The notes under the pieces: generated by a model
What the model saw: only the letters and a program-made list of their open reading frames with translations
Databases searched by the model: none
What the model was told of the DNA's origin: nothing
Assembly: GCA_964484205.1 (NCBI GenBank)
Contig: CAZAEZ010000029.1
Coordinates: 1-64,000, forward strand
Length of the DNA: 64,000 nt
From: M3007 sp964484205
Lineage (GTDB): Bacteria; Bacteroidota; Bacteroidia; Chitinophagales; Saprospiraceae
Reading direction: 5' to 3'
Program-made: the position numbers and the translations under genes
In this document: piece after piece, positions 10,143-17,371 of the stretch
How the letters are laid out: every line of letters starts with the position of its first letter
Numbering within the stretch: position 1 is the stretch's first letter

Positions 10143-10173
10143 GTGTCGGCCTCACACGACGTCAGGCCGACAC
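10143..10173. terminator. 10-bp hairpin downstream of 10189-10854
   Basis: GTGTCGGCCT (10143-10152) and AGGCCGACAC (10164-10173) form a perfect stem with an 11-base loop, 15 bp beyond the stop of the minus-strand gene. There is no strong T-run, so it is a possible terminator or mRNA 3' stabiliser. Confidence 0.4.
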
Positions 10174-10188
10174 TTGCTTTCATCCAGA

Positions 10189-10854
10189 TTACTTTTCCTG
10201 GAGTTGTTCCAACGCAATGGCGAGGGTGAGACTTTCTTCTTTCGGGTCCAGTTCGCGCAGCAGGGTCAGTGCCCGGGGGTTGGGCCCCTCGGCGCGTTTG
10301 GGGTTACGTACGGTTGCCGCCGTTATGTCGCCCAGCACCAGCGGGGATTCCACTTCTTCCGGTTTGTTTTCAAGCCGGGCCAGCATATTGGAACCTTTGC
10401 CCGGCGCCAGCAGCACACCGTCGACATACAGGCCCAGCGGTTTGTTGTTCAGCCAGATTTCGGTCTCCTTGCCTTTGCGGCGCAACACAAATTCCCGGTC
10501 GCTGGTCCGAATGACGGTGACGCTGGTTTTACCCACCGTTTGCGTGACGTACGCGATCACCGGCTCCTGATAAATAGTCGTGATCTGGCCGGAGGAAATG
10601 TTGCTGAACCACCCCGGTTTTTTTTCGTTGATCCGGTTGAGCGACAACAGGCCGAGCATTTCATGATCCCAGGGGACCAGGTCGGTTGCAACCTTGTTCA
10701 ATTGGCTGCGCAGGCGTTCAAGCATGCGTTTGAATGCCTTGCTCTCCGGATTCCAGGCGATGTTCCCGAAAGTGCGGGCCAGTAAATAAACAACGCCGGA
10801 CACAAAAAATGCTACCGTGAGAAGTATGGTGAGAAAACTGAATAGTATGCGCAT
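10189..10854 (-). CDS. hypothetical single-pass membrane protein
   Basis: I do not recognise this 221-residue protein. The start at 10854 (MRILFSFLTILL) places one hydrophobic segment at residues 3-26, so it is probably anchored in the inner membrane. The longer frame reads through the 8-bp tandem repeat and is less likely. The rest is soluble and mixed alpha/beta, with a stretch around residues 95-165 rich in short beta strands (VTVIRTSDREFVLRRKG). It is divergent from the phospholipase D-like gene, and the two share a 166-bp region containing the tandem repeat. Confidence 0.6.
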   Translation of the reverse strand: MRILFSFLTILLTVAFFVSGVVYLLARTFGNIAWNPESKAFKRMLERLRSQLNKVATDLVPWDHEMLGLLSLNRINEKKPGWFSNISSGQITTIYQEPVIAYVTQTVGKTSVTVIRTSDREFVLRRKGKETEIWLNNKPLGLYVDGVLLAPGKGSNMLARLENKPEEVESPLVLGDITAATVRNPKRAEGPNPRALTLLRELDPKEESLTLAIALEQLQEK

Positions 10855-10868
10855 GGTTGGAAATATGA

Positions 10869-10907
10869 GATATTGGGATATTGGGATATTGGGATATCGG
10901 GATATCG
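10869..10907. repeat. 8-bp tandem repeat (GATATTGG)n between divergent genes
   Basis: Nearly five head-to-tail copies of GATATTGG occur here, the last ones varying to GATATCGG. The array lies 14 bp upstream of the start of the minus-strand gene and 113 bp upstream of the plus-strand gene. Copy-number changes would alter promoter or leader spacing. Confidence 0.85.
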
Positions 10908-11020
10908 CCTGCAAATTAGTATTGTTTGAAGGATTCAGGGGCCTGCTTGTTCGGCAAATCCGGCATTTCTATCGAAGAACGCCGCATTTTATTAAAAACA
11001 GCACCCATCTTTACCGGCAT

Positions 11021-12166
11021 ATGCGCGCTTACCTGCCAGCCGAATCAATTGAACTCGTTCACAGCGGGACTGATTTTTTCGATCGCCTGATCGGCTTGCT
11101 GGACATTGCCCGGCAGGAAATTCATTTTCAAATCTACATTTTTGACGCCGACGTAACGGGCCGGAAGGTTGCCGCTGCGCTCCAGCGGGCAGCCCGGCGC
11201 GGTGTGCAGGTATGGCTGATGGTGGATGAGTTTGGCTCCGACAAACTTCCAAACCATTTTATTGAGGAACTGGCGCAGGCCGGCGTTCATTTTCGTTTTT
11301 TCAAACAAGCCGTATCCTTTTGGAAATGGCGCTTCGGGCGGACGCTGCACCACAAAGTCGTGGTAGTCGACAACATGCACGCCCTGGTTGGCGGCATCAA
11401 CATTGCCGACAAGTACCACGGCACCCGACAGCAGGCAGCCTGGCTCGATTTTGCCGTGTATATCCGTGGGACTGTTTGCGCAGAACTGGCGCTTTTATGC
11501 TCCGATATATTTACCCACCAGTATTGGAAAACGCACGGCCGGGAAAAAGGCCGGTCGGCCATGTTTCCCGAAGGGGATCCCGCCGGGCAGGTGCGTTTTC
11601 GCCTGAACGACTGGATGCGCCGCAAAACGGAAGTGTACCAAAGTTATGCCCGGGGAATTTCGGCCGCCCGGCATACCCTGGTGTTTACCGCCAGCTATTT
11701 TCTGCCGGGCCGAAGCGTCCGGCGCCGGCTGAACGCCGCGGTGCGCCGCGGGGTCGACGTCCGGGTGCTGCTTACCGGCCCTTCCGATGTGAAACTATCC
11801 CAACTGGCCGAGCAGTTTCTGATCTACTGGATGCTGCGCAGGGGAATCCGGGTGTTCCGCTGGGAAGGTTCGGTCATGCATGGAAAAACGATGCAGGTCG
11901 ACGGGCACTGGAGCACGTTGGGCTCTTACAACATCAATCGCCTGAGCCGCTTTCGCAGCCTGGAACTCAACGTCGATATCGCCGACCCGGAATTTAACCG
12001 GCACTTTTACCTCCACCTCGACGAATTGCTGCTCAAACGCTGCACCGAAATTACCACGGACCACGATCCCGCCATTTCCAATTTCTGGACGCGCTGGAAA
12101 GCCCGGCTGGCCTATCACTTCGCGGTGTACCTGATGCGGTTGTTGTTTCCGGAAAAAAGAAAATGA
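11021..12166 (+). CDS. phospholipase D family / cardiolipin synthase-like protein
   Basis: The product is 381 residues from the ATG at 11021. Upstream in-frame starts exist but run through the tandem repeat. Two HKD motifs mark the phospholipase D superfamily: HHKVVVVDN with its histidine at residue 111, and MHGKTMQVDG with its histidine at residue 287. The two halves form one active site that uses a phospho-histidine intermediate. The layout resembles bacterial cardiolipin synthases, which join two phosphatidylglycerol molecules, but the N-terminal membrane helices of ClsA are missing, so it is closer to ClsB-type proteins. Lipid synthesis is inferred; other phosphodiester transfers are possible. 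Confidence 0.85.
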   Translation: MRAYLPAESIELVHSGTDFFDRLIGLLDIARQEIHFQIYIFDADVTGRKVAAALQRAARRGVQVWLMVDEFGSDKLPNHFIEELAQAGVHFRFFKQAVSFWKWRFGRTLHHKVVVVDNMHALVGGINIADKYHGTRQQAAWLDFAVYIRGTVCAELALLCSDIFTHQYWKTHGREKGRSAMFPEGDPAGQVRFRLNDWMRRKTEVYQSYARGISAARHTLVFTASYFLPGRSVRRRLNAAVRRGVDVRVLLTGPSDVKLSQLAEQFLIYWMLRRGIRVFRWEGSVMHGKTMQVDGHWSTLGSYNINRLSRFRSLELNVDIADPEFNRHFYLHLDELLLKRCTEITTDHDPAISNFWTRWKARLAYHFAVYLMRLLFPEKRK

Positions 12167-12185
12167 AGAGCCTATCGAGTGCGGA

Positions 12186-12324
12186 GTGCGGAGTTGCGAG
12201 TGCGGAATGGTTCACCTTCATGGTGAATCAAAATCAGGGCTTTTTTATCCATGTGAACAATGGACCTAATCTCCAACATTCGAAATGGTGAACCACTCCG
12301 CATTCCGCACTCGCAACTCCGCAC
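12186..12324. repeat. interspersed inverted repeat, copy 1
   Basis: The left arm (12186-12216) and right arm (12287-12324) are reverse complements, apart from a 7-base deletion in the left arm. The arms carry the words GTGCGGAGTT and GGTTCACC. A closely related element is at 15955-16105. The loop of about 70 bases has no coding potential. The element lies between the convergent stops of the phospholipase D-like and Ppx genes. Confidence 0.8.
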
Positions 12325-12327
12325 GCG

Positions 12328-13236
12328 TTAAATCATTTCCGCCAGCATGCCTTCCTTCATGGAATACACCGAGGTGAAGATTTCCCGCATGTTTCCCCGC
12401 CGGATCAGGCGCCGGATGAGAATAAAACCGACGACGATCATCGTCCGGCGTTCAGGCGCCAGATGTTCCATTTGTTCGCGTTCAGCCAGGGTGGTTTGCA
12501 GGATGTGCTCGCAAAGTTTTTCGAATTCGGCAACAGTAACATGACCGTACAATGGGTGTTTTGCAGCCGGGTCGAGTAGCAAATGATCGATGGTGTCGAA
12601 GGCGCCGGCTGCCCCGATCAGCGTTGGCACCGGATAGCGCGCCAGTGTTTGCCATAATTCGGCAAGCGCAGTGTCGAGGTGTTGCTCTACCGCTGCGATC
12701 TCCTTATGGGTGATCGGGTCGCTATGCTGAAAATGCCGGAACAAAACCGCCACACCCACCGGAAAACTTTGTTGCCAAAGCATTTGATCGCCCAGCGCCA
12801 GCACCATTTCCACGCTTCCGCCGCCAATGTCCATCACCAGCACCCGGTTGTCGGGAAATGGCACCGCATTTCGAACCCCCTTGAAGATGAGCTGTGCTTC
12901 CCGCTGGCCGTCTATAAGCTCGACGCGTAAACCTGTTTGCAAAAAAGCTGCCTGCAAAAAAGCCGGCGCATTAGCGGCTGTGCGGAGCGCCGCCGTTCCA
13001 TAGGCCCGCACCGTGTCTAGTGGAATTTCGTTTGCAGCAAGTTCCTGGCGGAATTTTTCCAAAGCAGCAAGCCCCCGGCTGAAAGCGGCATCGCCAATCC
13101 GGTCGATACCTTCCTCCGCCAATTGCACAAAAATCCGTTCGCGTACCCGTTCGGACCAGCCACCCTGGCAATCCGGCGTAGCGATGAGCAGGTGGAAGGT
13201 ATTGGTACCCAGGTCTATAACTGCGTATTTCGTCAT
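12328..13236 (-). CDS. Ppx/GppA family phosphatase
   Basis: The 302-residue protein is a single-module member of the exopolyphosphatase / guanosine pentaphosphate phosphatase family. The N-terminal AVIDLGTNTFHLLIA and the central VMDIGGGSVEM are the two phosphate-binding motifs of the ASKHA fold. The enzymes remove terminal phosphate from polyphosphate or from pppGpp. The C-terminal HD-type domain of long Ppx proteins is absent, as is common in Bacteroidota. It starts 18 bp after the upstream barrel-protein gene, so the two are probably one transcript. The substrate cannot be decided from sequence. Confidence 0.9.
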   Translation of the reverse strand: MTKYAVIDLGTNTFHLLIATPDCQGGWSERVRERIFVQLAEEGIDRIGDAAFSRGLAALEKFRQELAANEIPLDTVRAYGTAALRTAANAPAFLQAAFLQTGLRVELIDGQREAQLIFKGVRNAVPFPDNRVLVMDIGGGSVEMVLALGDQMLWQQSFPVGVAVLFRHFQHSDPITHKEIAAVEQHLDTALAELWQTLARYPVPTLIGAAGAFDTIDHLLLDPAAKHPLYGHVTVAEFEKLCEHILQTTLAEREQMEHLAPERRTMIVVGFILIRRLIRRGNMREIFTSVYSMKEGMLAEMI

Positions 13237-13254
13237 ACGGCGCTGCGCCGGAGA

Positions 13255-13935
13255 TCAAAAAATATAAATCGTTTGAAAAGCCAGGTAATGCTCCAGCAAG
13301 TTGTAGGCAAAATTTGTCCCGGGCCGGCCGGCCGTGTACAACCTGTTCAGCGCACGGTGATAGCGGACGTTGAAGCCGATATGCCGGTTTATAAAAAAAC
13401 TGGCGCCAATGAGAAAGCAAAAACTATTGGCATTCAGGTCGTCGAGTGCAGGGGTAATGCCGGCTACCGAGCCGTCGGAGTCGTCCTGGTAGCCCAGCAA
13501 GCGGGCGTACGATAAGCCCACATTGAAATGGATGCGGTAAAAGTCCGGATCATCGGCATCGCCGTTGGCCGGCCAATCGTGGTAATGCCATTGCAGCGGG
13601 ACTTCGATGTAATTCAATGTTGTTTTAAAAAACGGCGGGGTTTTGGGTTCATTCCGGCTGCCGCGTTGGGTAAACAACAGTTCGATGCTGGCATCTTGTT
13701 TTTGATTTAACAAAACAATACCGCGCAAACCGGCCTGCAAGCCCACCTTGTTGTAACCCGCCGAGGCATCGCCATCAATTTGCGCAGCGGTAAGCCCGGC
13801 CAACACGCCCGCTTTGAATCGTTGCTGGCGTTGGGCGTGTGAAAGCGCCGGCAACAGGAGCCCGGGCAGCAGCAGAAATACAAGGCCTTTCAGATATGCG
13901 GAGAAAGGTCCGGAAGGAGTTGATTGGATGCACAT
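13255..13935 (-). CDS. outer-membrane beta-barrel protein (PorT-like)
   Basis: The 226-residue protein has a signal peptide (hydrophobic core about residues 17-32, cleavage after LSHAQ) and then alternating strands typical of small Bacteroidota outer-membrane barrels, ending in the aromatic residue F. A GLTAAQIDGD-type first strand is characteristic of the PorT / OMP_b-brl family. A transport or structural role is inferred; no ligand can be named. It heads a short operon with the Ppx/GppA gene. Confidence 0.75.
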   Translation of the reverse strand: MCIQSTPSGPFSAYLKGLVFLLLPGLLLPALSHAQRQQRFKAGVLAGLTAAQIDGDASAGYNKVGLQAGLRGIVLLNQKQDASIELLFTQRGSRNEPKTPPFFKTTLNYIEVPLQWHYHDWPANGDADDPDFYRIHFNVGLSYARLLGYQDDSDGSVAGITPALDDLNANSFCFLIGASFFINRHIGFNVRYHRALNRLYTAGRPGTNFAYNLLEHYLAFQTIYIF

Positions 13936-13951
13936 AGTGGTAAATTTTGGA

Positions 13952-13959
13952 TACTTTTG
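13952..13959 (+). promoter_or_regulatory. -7 box upstream of 14000
   Basis: TACTTTTG matches TAnnTTTG exactly, about 40 bp before the ATG of the 98-residue gene. No well-spaced TTTG is visible upstream. Confidence 0.4.
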
Positions 13960-13999
13960 TGCGCTGCCGAAATAGCCGGCACGCCGGAGCGAAGATAGA

Positions 14000-14296
14000 A
14001 TGCTTATGCGCTACACTCAAACAACATTAAAAAAACTGGAAGAATTGTTTGGCGAACTGGACTATGTGATCCGGTACGAAAAAGGCAGTTTCCAAAGCGG
14101 CTATTGTATTGTGGAACACCGGAACATCGTCGTCATCAACAAGTTTTTTGATACCGAAGCGCGTATCAATTGCCTGCTCGATATTTTGTCCTCCCTGAAC
14201 GTTGACCCGGCCGGGTTGTCGGAAAAATCCCGGGAGTTGATCGCAAAATGGGAAAAAGAGCAGGAACAACGAAGCAAGGACAGTCTTCCGGGTTGA
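14000..14296 (+). CDS. conserved hypothetical small protein
   Basis: The product is 98 residues, or 96 if the second ATG at 14006 is used. It is a compact alpha/beta protein with a short central strand region (GYCIVEHRNIVVINKFF) and charged helices, and no signal peptide, so it is cytoplasmic. I do not recognise a named family. It precedes the PhnP-like hydrolase by 48 bp on the same strand and is probably co-transcribed with it. Confidence 0.75.
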   Translation: MLMRYTQTTLKKLEELFGELDYVIRYEKGSFQSGYCIVEHRNIVVINKFFDTEARINCLLDILSSLNVDPAGLSEKSRELIAKWEKEQEQRSKDSLPG

Positions 14297-14344
14297 CCGG
14301 AAGGCCGACGAGCCCGATTTTTTTAATGTCCAATTTCCAATAAC

Positions 14345-15112
14345 TTGAAACTTACGCTGCTCGGTACCGGAACTTCGCAAGGTGTGCCTGTGATCGGGTG
14401 TACTTGTGCTGTCTGTCGCTCCGAAGACCCCCGGGACAACCGGCTGCGGACCTCCGCCCTGCTTTCCCACAACGATACCAATATTCTGATTGATGCCGGC
14501 CCGGATTTGCGCCAGCAAATGTTGCGCGCCAAGGTCCGGCACCTCGACGCCATTCTGCTGACCCACGAGCACAACGACCATGTGATCGGCCTGGACGATA
14601 TCCGGCCCTTCAATTTTAAATCGGGGCACCCCATGTCGGTATATGCACAGGAGCGGGTGGCGAAAGATGTCCGGCTGCGTTTCGCCTATATTTTTGGCGA
14701 TCCGATCCCCGGCCTGCCACGGATTGCGCTGAATTCGATCGATCAAGACACCGCATTGAAAATAAAAGACCTGGCCGTTCAGCCGGTCGGCATCTGGCAT
14801 GGCCGCCTTCCGATCCTGGGCTTCCGTTTCGGCGCCATAACCTACCTCACCGATGTAAAAACAATCAGCCCGGAAGAGCTCGAAAAAGTGCGGGGCAGCC
14901 GTTTTCTGGTGCTCAATGCGCTACGACACCGGGATCACAATACCCACCTGAACCTGGAAGAAGCGCTCGAACTGGTTCGGGAAATTGCGCCCGAAAAAGC
15001 CTGGATCACGCATATCAGTCATGAAATGGGCCTGGCGGCAGCAGTTTCATCCGGGCTTCCGGCAGGCGTTGAACTGGCTTATGACGGTTTGGAAATTGAG
15101 GTGGAGCAATAG
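14345..15112 (+). CDS. metallo-beta-lactamase-fold hydrolase, PhnP-like
   Basis: This 255-residue hydrolase carries the metal-binding motif HEHNDH at residues 74-79, further histidines (WITHIS near 220) and an N-terminal GTGTSQGVP. Cysteines at 19, 21 and 24 match the structural zinc site of E. coli PhnP, a cyclic phosphodiesterase. A similar reaction is inferred. The start is TTG at 14345: the only nearby ATG (14327) runs into a stop after five codons, and the TTG gives the family's standard N-terminus MKLTLLGTGTSQG. It converges on the rhodanese gene with 25 bp between stops. Confidence 0.88.
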   Translation: MKLTLLGTGTSQGVPVIGCTCAVCRSEDPRDNRLRTSALLSHNDTNILIDAGPDLRQQMLRAKVRHLDAILLTHEHNDHVIGLDDIRPFNFKSGHPMSVYAQERVAKDVRLRFAYIFGDPIPGLPRIALNSIDQDTALKIKDLAVQPVGIWHGRLPILGFRFGAITYLTDVKTISPEELEKVRGSRFLVLNALRHRDHNTHLNLEEALELVREIAPEKAWITHISHEMGLAAAVSSGLPAGVELAYDGLEIEVEQ

Positions 15113-15137
15113 CCCCGTCGTAGAAAAGGGCCGGAGA

Positions 15138-15638
15138 TCAGTAAACTTTCTCGCCTTTTTCCAACCACACACCCCAGGTGCGGTCGTAGGCATGCACTCG
15201 CTTGGTTTTTCCCGATTGATTGAACACCGGGAGGCCCTGGTTGACCCATTCAAAAATACCGCCGTACAGGTTGGAAACATTTTTATAGCCCGCAGCAATC
15301 AGTTTCTCCGCCACTTTCTCACTGCGATAGCCGACCGAGCAATAAACTACGATCCGGCATTTCTTATCCAGTGCGGGCAGTTTTTTCAGGTCAAAATGGT
15401 CGTAACCAACGGGAATAGCACCCTGGAGGTGGCTCACTTCAAATTCGGAAGGTTCGCGGGCATCCAGAAAAACGAATGCGGCGCTGTCGCGCGCAGTGGC
15501 CTGCACGCCGATCTCCGGCACCGAGTGCTGGAGTAATGTTTTTAACATCAATCGGAAAGCGTTGCTTTTTACCTGGCTGTAGCCGCTCATTGCACATAAA
15601 AGCAATGAGGCGGCTACCAAGATTCCTTTTCTTTTCAT
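15138..15638 (-). CDS. exported rhodanese-like protein
   Basis: The product is 166 residues from the ATG at 15638. It has a signal peptide (MKRKGILVAASLLLC..., cleavage near residue 22) followed by one rhodanese domain. The active-site loop CSVGYR has its cysteine at residue 100, and the domain begins with FLDAREPSEF. Rhodanese domains carry sulfur as a persulfide on this cysteine. A periplasmic location is inferred from the signal, so a role in sulfur transfer or redox outside the cytoplasm is likely. The long upstream extension in the same frame has no export signal and was not used. Confidence 0.88.
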   Translation of the reverse strand: MKRKGILVAASLLLCAMSGYSQVKSNAFRLMLKTLLQHSVPEIGVQATARDSAAFVFLDAREPSEFEVSHLQGAIPVGYDHFDLKKLPALDKKCRIVVYCSVGYRSEKVAEKLIAAGYKNVSNLYGGIFEWVNQGLPVFNQSGKTKRVHAYDRTWGVWLEKGEKVY

Positions 15639-15814
15639 GATACACGCTGGTTTTCCGTGTGAAAACGCAAAAGCTCGGAATAAATGCTCAGGTATGATAC
15701 CGTAGCGGATGGATTGGAACATTTCGGCAACGCAAAGGGGCCGAAACAAAAAATGAAGGGGGGATGAAACCGGAGTAAAACAAGGCGTGGCGGGGGCCCT
15801 GGTGATGAAAAAAA

Positions 15815-15842
15815 TCCTACTGCCAGAAGGGGAGCAGTAGGA
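15815..15842 (-). terminator. Rho-independent terminator after prs
   Basis: TCCTACTGC (15815-15823) and GCAGTAGGA (15834-15842) form a perfect 9-bp stem. On the minus strand it is followed by a run of seven T. It would end transcripts coming from prs. Confidence 0.6.
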
Positions 15843-15954
15843 AAATCAAAACATACTATGAGAAAACTTGGACGAAGGTAATTTGTCCGTAGGATTGGCT
15901 AAACCCACTTTTACGGAACGGCGGTATTTTTTGAGAAAACGGCAGATGGGTAAG

Positions 15955-16105
15955 GAGTGCGGATTACGGAGTGCGGAATACGGAGTAGTTCACCATTTGG
16001 GTTGGTGAACATGGTGGCTTTTTCTTAAATCTTCCAAAAGGCTATCAAACTCCATTCCGCCGAATGGTGAACCACTCCGCACTCGCAACTCCGCATTCCG
16101 CACTC
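15955..16105. repeat. interspersed inverted repeat, copy 2
   Basis: The arms 15955-15993 and 16066-16105 are imperfect reverse complements sharing GAGTGCGGA and GGTGAACCACTCCGC-type words with the element at 12186-12324. The right arm ends 4 bp before the prs stop codon region. Confidence 0.75.
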
Positions 16106-16108
16106 GAA

Positions 16109-17044
16109 TTAACTGCCAAGAAACAGCGCAGCAATCGACTTGTGTTCCACCGTGTTCCGGATGGCGCGGGAAAAGAGTTTGGCGGTGGAGAGCACCTTGA
16201 TCTTGGGCGATTCACGCCGGAGGGGAATGGTGTCGCAAACGATCAGTTCGCTGAGTTGCGAGTTTTCGATCGTTTCGTACGCCTTGCCGCTGAGCACCGG
16301 GTGGGTACAAATGGCGCGCACCGACCGGGCGCCTTTTTCCAGCAGGGCATCGGCAGCTTTGCAGAGGGTGCCTGCGGTGTCTACCAGGTCGTCGGTCAGG
16401 ATAACATCGGCGCCATCTACCTCACCGATCACGGTCATGGAGGCTACTTCATTCGCCTTCGTGCGATGTTTATCGCAGATTACCAGTTCGCGTTTAAAAT
16501 GCTTGGCGTACACCCGGGCGCGTTTGACGCCGCCCACGTCGGGACTGGCGAAAATGACATTGGACATATCCTGCTGCTCCAGGTACGGCATGTAAATCGC
16601 CTCCGAGCGCAGGTGATCGACCGGGATGTCAAAAAAGCCCTGCACCTGGTCGGCGTGCAAATCCATCGTCATCACACGGTTGGCGCCGGCGGTGGTGAGC
16701 AGGTTTGCCATGAGTTTGGCACTGATCGGTACTCTGGGTTTGTCTTTCCGGTCCTGGCGGGCATAGCCGAAATACGGAATTACGGCGGTAATGTACCCTG
16801 CGGAGGCGCGCAGGGCGGTGTCGATCAGCAGCAGCAGTTCCATGAGGTTGTCATGCGGCTGACAGGTGCTCTGAATAAAAAATACAAAAGAGCCACGCAC
16901 GCTTTCGTTGATCACGGGTTGCATTTCGCCGTCGCTAAAACGGAAAATGGTTTTATCGCCAAGCGGCACGTCGTAGTGGAAGGAGATATCGGCAGCCAGT
17001 TTTTCGGAAGCCGAGCAGGAAAACAATTTTACTTCGGGCATCAT
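16109..17044 (-). CDS. prs: ribose-phosphate pyrophosphokinase
   Basis: The product is 311 residues from the ATG at 17044 (17041 is also possible). It makes PRPP from ribose 5-phosphate and ATP, the precursor for purines, pyrimidines, histidine and tryptophan. The PRPP-binding loop VILTDDLVDTAGT is at residues 214-226, the catalytic segment MDLHADQVQGFFDIP is at 127-141, and the flexible-loop region YARQDRK is near 94-100. The length is normal for class I enzymes. It is monocistronic, with a -7-like box upstream and a terminator downstream. Confidence 0.96.
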   Translation of the reverse strand: MMPEVKLFSCSASEKLAADISFHYDVPLGDKTIFRFSDGEMQPVINESVRGSFVFFIQSTCQPHDNLMELLLLIDTALRASAGYITAVIPYFGYARQDRKDKPRVPISAKLMANLLTTAGANRVMTMDLHADQVQGFFDIPVDHLRSEAIYMPYLEQQDMSNVIFASPDVGGVKRARVYAKHFKRELVICDKHRTKANEVASMTVIGEVDGADVILTDDLVDTAGTLCKAADALLEKGARSVRAICTHPVLSGKAYETIENSQLSELIVCDTIPLRRESPKIKVLSTAKLFSRAIRNTVEHKSIAALFLGS

Positions 17045-17127
17045 GTTGCCGGAATAGGGTGCGTTAGGTGGTTCGTGTTGGTGTGTGCGCAAGGATCGCA
17101 AAGTTTTGGCAAAGGTAAAAAATTTAG

Positions 17128-17211
17128 GTTAGAAGGTTTCTGGTTGGAAGGTTACTGGTTATTCAACTTCCGAAAGGGTGTACAACCAGAAACCTTCCAA
17201 CCAGTAACCAG
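17128..17211. repeat. inverted repeat upstream of prs
   Basis: The left arm (17128-17160) and right arm (17183-17211) share the complementary word GAAGGTTTCTGGTT / AACCAGAAACCTTC and a second, shifted match around GGTTACTGG. It begins about 10 bp upstream of the prs -7 box, where the -33 element would lie. Confidence 0.65.
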
Positions 17212-17291
17212 CAACGTCATTCAAATTTGATGCACATTGGCAAAAGGGTACAATTTTTTGCACAGGTTTTATGTAAAGCAGATTGGAACCC

Positions 17292-17299
17292 TACCTTTG
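17292..17299 (+). promoter_or_regulatory. -7 box for M36 peptidase gene
   Basis: TACCTTTG matches TAnnTTTG and lies 73 bp before the ATG at 17372. The -33 element is not clear. Confidence 0.4.
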
Positions 17300-17371
17300 G
17301 CTTCCTTCCTCTGTTGACCGAATGTGCGTTTACCACTTTGTTATTTTAACCAAATCGTTACTGTCAGTCCA

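Larger units (their letters stand above)
9768..10188. other. intergenic region with hairpins and scaffold gap
   Basis: This gene-free stretch holds the adhesin promoter region, a terminator hairpin (9891-9925), a poly-G run (10012-10020), ten N (10070-10079), a poly-C run (10100-10106) and a second hairpin (10143-10173). The word GTAATTGAA occurs on both sides of the gap (9979 and 10116), which suggests repeats that broke the assembly. I see no gene in it. Confidence 0.8.
15639..16108. other. intergenic region between prs and rhodanese gene
   Basis: This 470-bp stretch contains a terminator-like hairpin and the second copy of the inverted repeat, annotated separately. No gene is seen. Confidence 0.8.
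17045..17371. other. divergent intergenic region prs / M36 peptidase
   Basis: This 327-bp region holds two identical octamers TACCTTTG, one on each strand. The one at 17110-17117 (minus) faces prs and the one at 17292-17299 (plus) faces the peptidase. Both match the -7 consensus. An inverted repeat sits between them. No gene is seen. Confidence 0.6.

Noticed and set aside
9961..10155. Short minus-strand open frame
   Set aside because: It runs through the ten undetermined bases of the scaffold gap and has no protein-like sequence.
16064..17230. 388-codon plus-strand frame opposite prs
   Set aside because: It is the antisense shadow of an unmistakable PRPP synthetase gene and extends through the inverted repeats on both sides.
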